Assembly (NCBI RefSeq): GCF_004295125.1
Contig: NZ_CP036170.1
Location: 2,606,501-2,670,500, forward strand
Length of the DNA stretch: 64,000 nt
Reading direction: 5' to 3'
Source of the DNA: [Clostridium] scindens ATCC 35704
GTDB taxonomy: Bacteria > Bacillota > Clostridia > Lachnospirales > Lachnospiraceae
Shown piece after piece: positions 1 through 8,339 of this stretch; the stretch's first letter is position 1; each line of letters opens with the position of its first letter. The notes under the pieces are model-generated. The model was not told the DNA's origin. It saw only the letters and a program-made list of their open reading frames with translations, and searched no databases. The position numbers and the translations under genes were made by a program.

Positions 1-2
1 CA

Positions 3-113
3 GAGAAGAAACAGATTCCATATATGACAATTACCACAGACTATTCTATTTCCGATCAAGGGCAGATAGATACCAGAATTGGAACTTTTATTGAGCTTCT
101 TCAAAGTTGCTAA
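3..113 (+). CDS. 2-hydroxyacyl-CoA dehydratase-like protein, C-terminal end (partial)
   Basis: Only the last 36 codons lie in the window; the gene begins upstream. The tail reads as a beta strand ending in DYS, then a D.GQ..TR.GTFIE.L pattern. That pattern matches the C-terminus of the 2-hydroxyacyl-CoA dehydratase / benzoyl-CoA reductase subunit family (HgdB/FldC-like iron-sulfur proteins). The full enzyme would dehydrate 2-hydroxyacyl-CoA esters, or it may be one of the activator-fused paralogues common in clostridia. No cluster ligand is visible in this piece, so the substrate cannot be named. Confidence 0.6.
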   Translation, partial: EKKQIPYMTITTDYSISDQGQIDTRIGTFIELLQSC

Positions 114-320
114 AGCTTTATTGTTTTCCCGGCTCGTGGTTTCACAACAGAAATTTGGGGAAAACATACATCTGTTTTTTGTTTTAATTTCTTTGTATCT
201 ATGTTACGGGATATAGGTGGGAATGCGTCATCAAAATGCTTGCTGTTCCTAACCATATGAGTTTCATTGTTATGTTTCCCTTTCCCGTAATACGTTTTTC
301 CTTGTTTTAACAGCAGGATA

Positions 321-836
321 TTATTGTGGTAAATTACAGGCTAATAACCGAAGCAATTCATCTTTTTCTTCATTTGTCAAATCGTTCTTATCAATCAAAA
401 TCATTTTGTTGTCTTTCCTTTTAACATAGATATATTCTCCGAAAGTGCCATATTCTTTGAACGCATTCCAATAATTTATGCTTTCTCCAATGTTAGAGAT
501 AATTGTTATTCCATTAGTATCAAAGGTATATTCAACTATTCCGGAACGGAAAGACTTATCCAATAATTTTTCTGACTTTTTTAAGACATATCTTTGGAAA
601 TCTTTTGCTGTATATCCCAAAATAGCAATAAAAATTCCAAGAAGCAGTAAAATGATTCCAGAGGTATAGGAGGCTTTTGTGCAGTAGTATATACCAATAA
701 TAATTTCAAGAATACTCAAAATATAACAAATAGGTTTTAGTTTTTGCCTCTTTCGGATATTTCCTTTGCTTTCCAATGCAATGTTAATGGCAGCATCTTT
801 CTTTTCCTCACTTAAATCCATTTTATATTTAATCAT
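321..836 (-). CDS. YcxB-like two-TM membrane protein
   Basis: 171 aa. An N-terminal charged stretch is followed by two hydrophobic helices at about residues 35-52 and 58-75. A soluble C-terminal half of beta-strand character follows, with G(I/T)...Y.F...GI and W..F.EYG..GEYIYV patterns. This matches the YcxB-like family (small PH-like domain after two TM helices), whose function is unknown. ATG at 836 is preceded by GGAGG at a 10-nt distance on the minus strand. It is transcribed divergently from the recombinase at 1021 and has no obvious operon partner. Confidence 0.6.
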   Translation of the reverse strand: MIKYKMDLSEEKKDAAINIALESKGNIRKRQKLKPICYILSILEIIIGIYYCTKASYTSGIILLLLGIFIAILGYTAKDFQRYVLKKSEKLLDKSFRSGIVEYTFDTNGITIISNIGESINYWNAFKEYGTFGEYIYVKRKDNKMILIDKNDLTNEEKDELLRLLACNLPQ

Positions 837-1020
837 AAAAGGTTTACCTCCATATGTAATCTGTGATTCATTTTATGAAGTTATTGTATCATAACTGATT
901 TCTAATGGCGCTAAATTTTTTTTGATATTTGAAATGTTACATAGTTAATATCCAGAAATTTCCGATAGAGTATACACATTTCTTTATGAAATAATATATA
1001 TTTCAGGAGGTGTGAAACAG

Positions 1021-1653
1021 ATGAAAAAAAATTATGGATACGCAAGAGTATCAAGTATCAGCCAAAATATAGATAGGCAGATAGTAGCATTAAAAGATGT
1101 TGGGATTCATGATGAATATATATTCGTAGACAAACAGTCAGGAAAAGATTTTAATCGGCCTAATTACAGGAAGCTGGTAAAGAACCTGAATGAGGGTGAT
1201 TGTCTCTACATAAAGTCTATTGACCGATTGGGAAGAAATTATGATGAAATTATAGATCAGTGGCGATATCTCGTTAAGCATAAACATATAGACATTGTAG
1301 TTTTGGACTTACCTTTACTGGATACCCGAAACAAGGACAACGAAATCACTGGAAAGTTCATATCCGACATAGTTTTACAAATATTATCTTATGTAGCGCA
1401 GATGGAACGTGAAAATATCAAACAGCGCCAAGCCGAAGGGATTAGAATTGCCAAAGCACAAGGAAAACACTTGGGAAGACCAAAACTAAAACCACCAAAA
1501 CAATTTTCAAAAGTATTTAACTTATGGTATTCAGGGAAAATTACAAAAGCGGAAGCATCCAGACGCTTAAATACAAATCCTCATACGTTTGCACGATGGG
1601 CGAAAGAACACGAAAACACCCAATTTTTGTTAAAAAATAATGAAAAAAGGTAG
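1021..1653 (+). CDS. serine recombinase of the resolvase/invertase (Hin-like) family
   Basis: 210 aa. The N-terminal catalytic domain has YARVSS with probable nucleophile Ser11, then SGKDFNRP, a SIDRLGRN motif and the long E-helix ending in QMERENIKQRQAEGI. A C-terminal helix-turn-helix follows at about residues 155-195. Size and domain order are those of small DNA invertases and resolvases. ATG 1021 is chosen over GTG 1012 because AGGAGG (1005-1010) sits 10 nt before the ATG and only 1 nt before the GTG. The last codons and stop lie inside one arm of a 24-bp inverted repeat (1641-1664), whose partner lies at 1757-1780. The likely job is inversion of that segment, which precedes the surface-protein operon; this job is inferred from context. 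Confidence 0.88.
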   Translation: MKKNYGYARVSSISQNIDRQIVALKDVGIHDEYIFVDKQSGKDFNRPNYRKLVKNLNEGDCLYIKSIDRLGRNYDEIIDQWRYLVKHKHIDIVVLDLPLLDTRNKDNEITGKFISDIVLQILSYVAQMERENIKQRQAEGIRIAKAQGKHLGRPKLKPPKQFSKVFNLWYSGKITKAEASRRLNTNPHTFARWAKEHENTQFLLKNNEKR

Positions 1654-1664
1654 GCTTTTTTTCA
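1641..1664 (+). repeat. left arm of 24-bp inverted repeat (putative recombination site)
   Basis: 24 bp matching the reverse complement of 1757-1780 at 22 of 24 positions. The arm is itself an imperfect dyad (TGAAAAAA ... TTTTTTCA) around a central AG dinucleotide, the architecture of Hin/Gin-type crossover sites. It overlaps the recombinase stop codon (TAG 1651-1653). Because both arms share the sequence up to and including the TAG, an inversion would leave the recombinase reading frame unchanged. Confidence 0.75.
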
Positions 1665-1741
1665 TAGTTGGAAAAATAGTATTTTTCTGTCATATCGTTG
1701 TAATTATACTGCAAAACCCATATGTACCATCTCTATACCAG

Positions 1742-1770
1742 ATTATATTACATGACTGAAAAAATGTCTA
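1742..1770 (-). promoter_or_regulatory. promoter inside the putative invertible segment, facing away from the surface operon
   Basis: On the minus strand, -35 TAGACA (complement of 1765-1770) is followed by 17 nt and -10 TATAAT (complement of 1742-1747), the best promoter-like match in the segment. The -35 straddles the centre of the right repeat arm. The two bases that differ between arms are what make TAGACA here and TAGGCT in the left arm. As drawn it fires toward the recombinase gene, antisense to it. After inversion it would fire into the operon at 1839. On the plus strand I see only -10-like hexamers without a fitting -35. Confidence 0.6.
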
Positions 1771-1780
1771 CCTTTTTTCA
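1757..1780 (-). repeat. right arm of 24-bp inverted repeat (putative recombination site)
   Basis: Reverse complement of 1641-1664 with two mismatches, 92 bp from it and about 60 bp upstream of the GTG start of the large surface-protein gene. Inverted orientation of the two arms predicts inversion, not deletion, of the DNA between them. Confidence 0.75.
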
Positions 1781-1838
1781 ATGGTAAATACTGCCAACCT
1801 AATGGCTGTCTAAAAAACGAAGAAAGGAGTGTAGATGT

Positions 1839-4826
1839 GTGAAGATTGTAAAAAGCCTTCGCCGAAAGTCTCTTATGTTCTTTTTACTGACAGCAGTCAT
1901 CGTATCGTCTATTCCTTTGGGAAGTACATATGCCACAGAAACAGATGGCCTGCCGGAAAGTGAAAATCCCTATCATGTAGAGATTTTACCATCCGAGGAT
2001 AATTCCTATGAGGGAGAGACACAGGCAAATTTTACGGTAAAGGTAACTTACTCCGGCGTGGATGTTATCCAAAAGGAATCGGTACATCTGGAAACCATAA
2101 TATCAGATTCTGTGATTGCTTCCTTCAATACAGAAGCACTTTCGGAGAGACGACTGAATTCTTCGGAATTTACAGGAAATTCTGAATGGGAAGAATCATA
2201 TAGTATCTCCCTCCCGGCACTGGAAACAGATACCGAGGCTGATTATATGGTTATGCTAAAAGATGGAGAGGACAACATTCTTGCATCGTCAAATCAAAGG
2301 TTTACCGTCAAGAAATCAGGAGCGGATATGTGGGATACCTATGCAAATGAAAGCGGAGAGGAAGAAGTATCACCGAAATCAGAGGGAGCATCATCTGCAA
2401 ATGCTTTGAGAAGTTATACAGCAATCACAGGAACACTGCCAAACGGAATTTCAGGGCTGGATAAACTTTATTATGGAAGTGTTGAAAAAGATGATACCGC
2501 TCCATTCCATAATGCGAACGAGTTACAGGATATCTTGGAAAACAGTGATGAAACTTATGCAAGAGAAATCTGGAAAAAATATCAGTATGACCTGTATGAC
2601 CCGAATTTCAGCGGTAGAGGTGGATGCGGTGCTTTGCTTACGCCTTCTGGTGAAAAGTATTCAGAGAAGAACCTGATAAAATACCCGGATGACAGACCGG
2701 ACTATGCAGATGAATTACTGACGAGTACGAATCATGAATATCCAAAGGATGGCGACAGTCCTTTTCATGCAAATGTGAAATCACAGATAGATGCAGTAAA
2801 AGACGGTACACTGGTAAATGGGGCGTTGGTAGAGAATGACGAAAGTGCATTTGAAAACCTTACAAAGACAGCATCACCAGACATCGGAGATTCTAATACC
2901 AGTCGTGAGTATACGGTGGATTTAAAAGCGACACCGAATCTGAAACAAGTCAAGCCAACGGTACTGCTATTCCAGATACAGACCAGCTGGCAGATGTTCG
3001 ATTTGATACATGCCAATGACAGGGCGTCACTGGTAAACAAGAATGAAGTCACAAAAGAATTGTTATCTCTCTATGAGATGAAGCAAGGATTCCTTGATTT
3101 CATTGAGTGGATGCAACAGTACACAGATGGAAGTCTGATGATCGGAATAACGAATTACCAGCATGGTGGCAGCAATTCCATGTTTGGAGCACCATATTTT
3201 ACGAACAATACAAATAACATTACAGAAGGTCTTTATGGCTGGGACAGTTTTGGGGATTGTGAACACATTCACTATACCAATAAAGCATTGGCAGATGCAA
3301 TGAAAGAACTAAATCAGGCAAGTAACTTTGCTAATTGGGCAGACAATAAAGGGAACCTAATCTATCAGGATGCAGAAATGATTTCCGTTATCGTAGGTGG
3401 CGCGTGTGAAGCAAAGGATTTGAAGACGGGGAGCACCAAACTGCCAGCAATACCCGACGGGGTTTTAAAATGTCAGTACGGAATCCGCACCAATAGCGGA
3501 ACTGCCTATGGAAAAAATATGCTGGGTGACATGATATCATGGATGGATTACGAAGCTCAGGGGAGCGGAGAGAAGGGTGATGCTCCAGCGTTTGAAACAG
3601 GGGAATACTATAAAGATGTTGTTACAAGAGATCAGTTCTTTGAGACATTGAAATCTATCTATGCAGATGCGCAGGCAAAAGCGCCAAATATGCAAAAAGT
3701 AACTGATGTGAAGGTCGAAGATACCATCACGGCTGAATTTAAAGTGGATAAATCGAACATCAAGGCTTTTGTAGGCGGAGAAGATATTACATCGAAAGCT
3801 AAGATTACTGTGGAAGAACAAGCAAATGGAACAACAAAAGTCACCTGCAATTTTGGGACAGTGGAGCACAGCAAAGAAGTACATCTTCAAATTCCGGCAC
3901 AAGCAAAGAGTAACTATATTGGAAGCAATAATGTTTATACTAATACAGGAACACCAGTGATATCTTATAAGGGACGTGTTAACAGTTCAAAAACTTATAC
4001 ACAAAATTTTACGGATAACCCGGCTGTTAATGTGCCAATCAGACTGACTGTTGCTGACGGACAGCGTATAGACCTTGAACCGGGACAGAGTGTTGATTTG
4101 GCAGACCTTGCAAAAGATACTACAACGAACGAGTTGATAACAAAAACTGTAGAAGATTCTTTAGGTGATTATGCGCAGATTGAAGGAACGTTAACTTATC
4201 AATGGGTAGATACTGATGGAAACCCGATAGGAAATTCGGCAACGTCTATCATAGATAGTGGTAACCGTGTTCCTCCAACGATTCCATCCTATATAGTTCA
4301 TGTAACAGAGAACGATATTGGGAAGAGTGAAACATATAAATTAAAGGTGACATTCACTCCAGCAGATGTCAAAGAGGAAACAACTTCAAAAGTCGCTGTA
4401 AGCGCACAATCACAAACTGGAGATGTTGGAATTAGTGTTTCACAGAAACCGGTTGGAAGAGTTCGTATCAAGAAAATGATTGACAACTATGATAACACTC
4501 TTGCAAATGATGAGTTTATGATGAGGATAAACAGTGTAAGCGGAACTGCTGTTTCTTCACAGGTCGTATTAAAACATAACGAAACCAGCGGATATGTTGA
4601 AATCAAGGAGCCTACATGGCTAAATATCGTGGAAATCCTGCCTATGGAGTATTCTTTTATAGAAATCACGATAGAGGGTACGGGAGCAGATACCGCCGAT
4701 ATTAAAAACGGCCAAGTCTATGTGGAGCGTGGTGACGATATAACCATAACTGTACATAACAAATATTCGTGGAATCCTTTCTTCCATACATTTGATTCCA
4801 TTATGAATGTATTCAAGAGAACATAA
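1839..4826 (+). CDS. large secreted surface protein with a vWA-like domain (SipW cassette)
   Basis: 995 aa from GTG 1839, with AAAGGAG 9 nt upstream. A Sec signal peptide covers about residues 1-32 (basic SLRRKS, hydrophobic core, STYA cleavage region). An N-terminal beta-rich part follows. The region from about 374 to 610 has the fold pattern of a von Willebrand A domain, but the MIDAS DxSxS motif is degenerate (QTSWQ). Beta-sandwich repeats follow, and a VRIKK...VTVHNKY-type SpaA/Cna-B-like end domain closes the protein. The C-terminus stops at FKRT without LPXTG or a TM helix, so surface retention must be non-covalent or through the neighbouring fibre proteins. It is the first gene of the cassette, and its expression is likely set by the invertible segment upstream. 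The adhesin role is inferred. Confidence 0.7.
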   Translation: MKIVKSLRRKSLMFFLLTAVIVSSIPLGSTYATETDGLPESENPYHVEILPSEDNSYEGETQANFTVKVTYSGVDVIQKESVHLETIISDSVIASFNTEALSERRLNSSEFTGNSEWEESYSISLPALETDTEADYMVMLKDGEDNILASSNQRFTVKKSGADMWDTYANESGEEEVSPKSEGASSANALRSYTAITGTLPNGISGLDKLYYGSVEKDDTAPFHNANELQDILENSDETYAREIWKKYQYDLYDPNFSGRGGCGALLTPSGEKYSEKNLIKYPDDRPDYADELLTSTNHEYPKDGDSPFHANVKSQIDAVKDGTLVNGALVENDESAFENLTKTASPDIGDSNTSREYTVDLKATPNLKQVKPTVLLFQIQTSWQMFDLIHANDRASLVNKNEVTKELLSLYEMKQGFLDFIEWMQQYTDGSLMIGITNYQHGGSNSMFGAPYFTNNTNNITEGLYGWDSFGDCEHIHYTNKALADAMKELNQASNFANWADNKGNLIYQDAEMISVIVGGACEAKDLKTGSTKLPAIPDGVLKCQYGIRTNSGTAYGKNMLGDMISWMDYEAQGSGEKGDAPAFETGEYYKDVVTRDQFFETLKSIYADAQAKAPNMQKVTDVKVEDTITAEFKVDKSNIKAFVGGEDITSKAKITVEEQANGTTKVTCNFGTVEHSKEVHLQIPAQAKSNYIGSNNVYTNTGTPVISYKGRVNSSKTYTQNFTDNPAVNVPIRLTVADGQRIDLEPGQSVDLADLAKDTTTNELITKTVEDSLGDYAQIEGTLTYQWVDTDGNPIGNSATSIIDSGNRVPPTIPSYIVHVTENDIGKSETYKLKVTFTPADVKEETTSKVAVSAQSQTGDVGISVSQKPVGRVRIKKMIDNYDNTLANDEFMMRINSVSGTAVSSQVVLKHNETSGYVEIKEPTWLNIVEILPMEYSFIEITIEGTGADTADIKNGQVYVERGDDITITVHNKYSWNPFFHTFDSIMNVFKRT

Positions 4827-4843
4827 GAAAGGAAGGATGACAT

Positions 4844-5476
4844 ATGAGCAGGGTAAGAAAAAAACTATGGGTGGTGTGTGGCTTATCAGTTCTGCTAGTC
4901 ATTGGAACAACCTTGGCTGTGTGGCATCAGCATATCCAGCACACGAATCATCTGGAAGCAGATACCATCAAAGCACAGGTCGTGGAGAATTTTACGCCGA
5001 GTGAGCCAAAGGATACCGTCACAAAGGATGTATCTTTTAAAAACGAAGGGACTACAGATGTTTTCGTCAGGGTAGCATATGTAGAGACTTGGGAAAAAAA
5101 GGACAAAAACAACGAAACCATGCTGTTAAGCAATCAGTTAAGTGGAAAGGATGTGGCTACAAAGAACTGGACAGACTCCTTTTCTGCTGACTGGCAGGAT
5201 GGAGGGGATGGCTGGTTTTACTATAAATACGTCCTTCCAGCTGGCGGAAGCACAGCAAAAATTCTAAACAATGTCACGTTCCCGGATTATATGCAGGAAG
5301 CATATCAGAACTATGGAGATGCGGACTACTCTCTGTATTTCAAAGTAGAGATGCTACAGGCAAGCACAGGGGATGCAACGTTGAATAAAGATACGGTTAA
5401 TCAGGAAGCGTCACAGACTGTGTTTGGAAAATCTGCAGATGTAGACTATAAAACCAATGCTGTGACATGGCAGTAA
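4844..5476 (+). CDS. SipW-dependent-type secreted protein (camelysin/TasA-like) 1
   Basis: 210 aa. ATG 4844 follows GGAAGGA. The N-terminus is a SipW-type signal: basic SRVRKKL, a hydrophobic core, then TTLAVW with a conserved Asn further on. The mature part begins VVENFTP and has V(T/N)KDVSFKNEGTTDVFVRV. This is the hallmark beta-sandwich of alternate-signal exported proteins related to TasA and CalY. The gene lies 17 nt after the large surface protein and 11 nt before the next camelysin-like gene, so it is cotranscribed. The product is likely released by the SipW encoded at 7020 and built into a surface fibre or cap. Confidence 0.75.
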   Translation: MSRVRKKLWVVCGLSVLLVIGTTLAVWHQHIQHTNHLEADTIKAQVVENFTPSEPKDTVTKDVSFKNEGTTDVFVRVAYVETWEKKDKNNETMLLSNQLSGKDVATKNWTDSFSADWQDGGDGWFYYKYVLPAGGSTAKILNNVTFPDYMQEAYQNYGDADYSLYFKVEMLQASTGDATLNKDTVNQEASQTVFGKSADVDYKTNAVTWQ

Positions 5477-5487
5477 GGAGGTCGAAG

Positions 5488-6099
5488 ATGAAAAAAATAT
5501 CAAAGAAAATCCTCCTGCTTGTCGGCGGATGCGCCGTATTGGCGGTATCGTGTATTTTGGCTTACTTTTCCAGCAGTATGCCGGTAACAAACCCATTCTC
5601 TATAGGACAGGCAAACATATATCTGGACGAGACCTTTGACGTAGATGATAAATGGGTTCCGGGAGAAGAAAAGCAAAAGGAAGTTGCATTTGGAAATGAC
5701 GGAGATGTAGATGTTGTCATCCGTGCCAGATTCACACCAGAGCTGATTTTGAAAAACGGAACAAAAGTAACCGATGCAGAAGTCTTAAATGGATTTCAGT
5801 TAAATTATTCTGAAAGTTTTGAGCAAGAGTGGGAAAAGCATGACGATGGCTGGTACTACTATAAAAATGTGCTGAATCCAAAAGAGAGAACAAAGCAGAC
5901 GCTGGTATCTGTCACGATGAACAAAAACATCAGCAATGATATTCATGGAAATAAGACCGATTATTCTGGCGCAGGTATGGATGTAGATATTGAATGCGAA
6001 TCCATCCAGACGACCGTCTCAAAAGACAGCAGTGATTTGCAGAACTGGGATTCATACCCGGTAATCAGTGGAACAGATGTTTCATGGGTAAAAAAATAA
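5488..6099 (+). CDS. SipW-dependent-type secreted protein (camelysin/TasA-like) 2
   Basis: 203 aa. ATG 5488 is placed by AAGGAGG at 5475-5481, 6 nt upstream. The signal region has the family motif ILAYFSS...NPF after a hydrophobic helix, then ETFDVDDKWVPGEEKQKEV and a V.VVIRARF strand, the same architecture as its neighbours. A DGWYYYKNVL motif near residue 130 recurs in all family members here. It is followed by a short hairpin (6101-6116), so it closes the first transcription unit or sits before an attenuator. Confidence 0.75.
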   Translation: MKKISKKILLLVGGCAVLAVSCILAYFSSSMPVTNPFSIGQANIYLDETFDVDDKWVPGEEKQKEVAFGNDGDVDVVIRARFTPELILKNGTKVTDAEVLNGFQLNYSESFEQEWEKHDDGWYYYKNVLNPKERTKQTLVSVTMNKNISNDIHGNKTDYSGAGMDVDIECESIQTTVSKDSSDLQNWDSYPVISGTDVSWVKK

Positions 6100-6100
6100 T

Positions 6101-6125
6101 CTGTTAGAAATAACAGTTTATTTTA
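6101..6125 (+). terminator. short hairpin with GAAA loop and T-rich tail (attenuator-like)
   Basis: CTGTTA-GAAA-TAACAG (6101-6116) followed by TTTATTTTA. A six-pair stem is weak for a full stop, so partial read-through into the next camelysin gene is likely. Confidence 0.45.
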
Positions 6126-6167
6126 TAAAAACTAAAAATATTTATATACCGTAGGAGGAACAAAATT

Positions 6168-6959
6168 ATGAAGAACAAAAAATTAAAAGCAATCGCAGGA
6201 TTAGTAGCAGTTGCAGTCATCGGAGGGTCATTAGCATATTTCAATCAGACAATGACTGTAGAAAACCCGTTTGATACAAATAAGTATTCATCAGAACTCG
6301 TGGAAACATTTAATCCGGGAGATGGTGATGACTGGCAGCCGGGAGCAACTGTAAACAAAGATATTCAGGTTGACAATACGGGTGACTATGATGTTATCGT
6401 TCGTGTAAAATTTGATGAAACATGGACAAGAAAAGGCGGTAATAGTGCATATGTAAAAAATACTGGAATTAATGATTCAACAAGTCAGACAGATGAGACG
6501 GATGGTTTAGTGACAGGCGATTACTCTGTTGTAAAGAAAAACTTATTAAACGCTGACAAATGGTTCTACAATACTAAAGATGGTTACTACTACTATTTAG
6601 ACAACTTAAAAGCAGGTCAGAATACAGGTACATTCCTTGACAGCGTAAAACTGATTGATAATGCAGATATGGGCAAATATGAGGTCATTAAATATTATAC
6701 AAGTGCAGATAATAAGCCGGCTGATGATGTGATCGGAGATGATGCGTCTACTGGATGGAAAGTATATACTGGAGAAGTGCCAGCTGATGCTAAACACACA
6801 AGAACAGTGACTAAACTTGTAAACGGTTGTGAAGGATATGCAGATTCTGATTATAAACTGACTATTACAGCACAGACTGTACAGGCTTCAAAAGAAGCCG
6901 TTAACGGTGTATTCGGATTAACAAGTGTAACAGGTTCAAATTGGACTTTAGCTGAATAA
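6168..6959 (+). CDS. SipW-dependent-type secreted protein (camelysin/TasA-like) 3
   Basis: 263 aa. ATG 6168 follows TAGGAGGAAC. This is the clearest family member: MKNKKLK, a hydrophobic core, then GGSLAYFNQT and ENPFDT. The mature start is LVETFNPGDG.DWQPG..VNKDIQVDN. An inserted segment (residues about 95-175) lengthens it relative to copies 1 and 2, and the GYYYYLDNL strand is present. The gene is isolated between two hairpins (6101-6125 and 6981-7010), which would let it be transcribed to a different level than sipW. It is a candidate for the major fibre subunit, by analogy with TasA. Confidence 0.78.
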   Translation: MKNKKLKAIAGLVAVAVIGGSLAYFNQTMTVENPFDTNKYSSELVETFNPGDGDDWQPGATVNKDIQVDNTGDYDVIVRVKFDETWTRKGGNSAYVKNTGINDSTSQTDETDGLVTGDYSVVKKNLLNADKWFYNTKDGYYYYLDNLKAGQNTGTFLDSVKLIDNADMGKYEVIKYYTSADNKPADDVIGDDASTGWKVYTGEVPADAKHTRTVTKLVNGCEGYADSDYKLTITAQTVQASKEAVNGVFGLTSVTGSNWTLAE

Positions 6960-6980
6960 CAGATTACAGGATTACATATA

Positions 6981-7010
6981 GGGAGTGCTGTTATTGGCAC
7001 TCCTTATTTT
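6981..7010 (+). terminator. hairpin terminator/attenuator before sipW
   Basis: GGAGTGC (6982-6988), loop, GCACTCC (6997-7003), then TTATTTT. It sits between the third camelysin-like gene and sipW and would reduce transcription of the processing enzyme relative to its substrate. Confidence 0.6.
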
Positions 7011-7019
7011 GGTAGAAAG

Positions 7020-7508
7020 ATGATGAATTTGATGCGAAGAATTTTTAATATCCTTTCATGGCTTGTCATCGTGGTTATCATCGGCTATATTGCTGTTGCA
7101 TCCCCAATGCTGTTTGGAAACCGTCCGGTAGTGGTTCTTACAGGAAGTATGGAGCCGTCTTATCCGGTCGGAAGTCTGACATATTATCATCCGGCAACAT
7201 TTGAGGAAATCAAAATTGGTGATGTGATTACTTTTAAAGCCGGAGACAGCCTTGTGACACACCGTGTGGAAGAAAAGAATGAACTGTCCAGAAACTTCAT
7301 CACGAAAGGTGACAACAATGAGACGCAGGATATCAACCCGGTGGAGGAAGCTGACCTTATCGGGAAGACAAGCACGATTGCCATTCCCTATCTTGGCTAT
7401 ATCGTAAGCTATGGAAAAAATATCTTGGTGATTATCGTTATGGGAACGATACTGCTCATCAGCCATCTTTTGGATACTCTGGACAAGAGACAAAGGGAGG
7501 AAGCATGA
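7020..7508 (+). CDS. sipW: signal peptidase I, SipW (ER-type)
   Basis: 162 aa. N-terminal TM helix at about residues 8-30, then VVLTGSMEPSYPVGS with the nucleophile Ser in GSMEPS. The general base position has His (VTHRVEE) instead of Lys, which marks the ER-type SipW branch. A conserved TKGDNNETQD box and a C-terminal TM helix at about 132-150 follow. SipW cleaves the special signal peptides of TasA/camelysin-type proteins at the membrane; four such substrates are encoded around it. The start may be ATG 7020, 7023 or 7032, since no strong ribosome site discriminates. Its stop overlaps the next start (ATGA at 7505). Confidence 0.9.
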   Translation: MMNLMRRIFNILSWLVIVVIIGYIAVASPMLFGNRPVVVLTGSMEPSYPVGSLTYYHPATFEEIKIGDVITFKAGDSLVTHRVEEKNELSRNFITKGDNNETQDINPVEEADLIGKTSTIAIPYLGYIVSYGKNILVIIVMGTILLISHLLDTLDKRQREEA

Positions 7509-8329
7509 AAAATAAAGTATGGAATAAGAAATATCTGTTTACATTCGCTTTCCTATGCATTTTCCTCATTGGCGGTGTCTTCGCCTACTGGACACAAGAA
7601 CTACAGGTACGCAATGAATTTAAGACGGCAAAGTATGATACAACGATTGTAGAGGAATTTACGGCACCTTCTGAATGGCTGCCGGGCCAAGAAGTCAATA
7701 AGGATGTGTCTGTCCGAAATAAAGGAACGATTCCAGTCTTTGTGCGTGTTTCTATCCATCAAAAATGGGTTCGCAGGGAAGATGTTTATGATGGTGAAGG
7801 GAAGCCAATATCGCCGCTGAAAGGGGAAACTATTCCTTTAACCTTTGAGACCGGGAACGGCTCAGCCTATGCATCTCAAGTGACATGGGGCAACGATGTG
7901 GTTGTGCTGTCCAGCGGAAAACAGGGAGATATTGACTTAGGAATTCCTTCCGTGGATACGATTAGGGATGCCAAAGGGAAATGGCTCTTATTGACCGATA
8001 AGGTGGATGAGGAAGGAAACCTCCATTTCTATTATATTGGTAATATTCAGCCGAATACAGATGCTCCCCGGCTTGTAGACGCTGTAACCATGCACCCTGC
8101 AATTGAACCGGAAATCAAGGGTGAAAAAGTGTGGTATGACGGTTCTGACAATAAGGTGACACAGGAAATCAAAAATACAACATACGGCTATGAAAACGCA
8201 AGGTATACAATGACGGTCAGTGCAGATACCGTACAGGCGACATCCGGTGCAGTAAAAGCAGTATTCGGTAATGAAGATAATGCAAAGGATGTCATAGCAT
8301 ATCTGGCAGAGTATGAAGTCATGGAATAG
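7505..8329 (+). CDS. SipW-dependent-type secreted protein (camelysin/TasA-like) 4
   Basis: 274 aa, with ATG 7505 overlapping the sipW stop by 4 nt (translational coupling). The signal has GGVFAYWTQ and R.EF after a hydrophobic helix. The mature part opens IVEEFTAPSEWLPGQEVNKDVSVRNKGTIPVFVRV in separate blocks, the family signature. An insertion (about residues 95-165) resembles that of copy 3, and both end in TVQA.S.AV..VFG. It is probably the second structural or anchoring subunit of the same assembly. The DNA is AT-rich like the rest of the cassette. Confidence 0.75.
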   Translation: MKNKVWNKKYLFTFAFLCIFLIGGVFAYWTQELQVRNEFKTAKYDTTIVEEFTAPSEWLPGQEVNKDVSVRNKGTIPVFVRVSIHQKWVRREDVYDGEGKPISPLKGETIPLTFETGNGSAYASQVTWGNDVVVLSSGKQGDIDLGIPSVDTIRDAKGKWLLLTDKVDEEGNLHFYYIGNIQPNTDAPRLVDAVTMHPAIEPEIKGEKVWYDGSDNKVTQEIKNTTYGYENARYTMTVSADTVQATSGAVKAVFGNEDNAKDVIAYLAEYEVME

Positions 8330-8339
8330 GAGGGATGGT

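Noticed and set aside
1021-1653. Transposon resolvase role for the recombinase
   Set aside because: No transposase or direct-repeat res sites adjoin it, whereas inverted sites do. Invertase fits better, though not proven.
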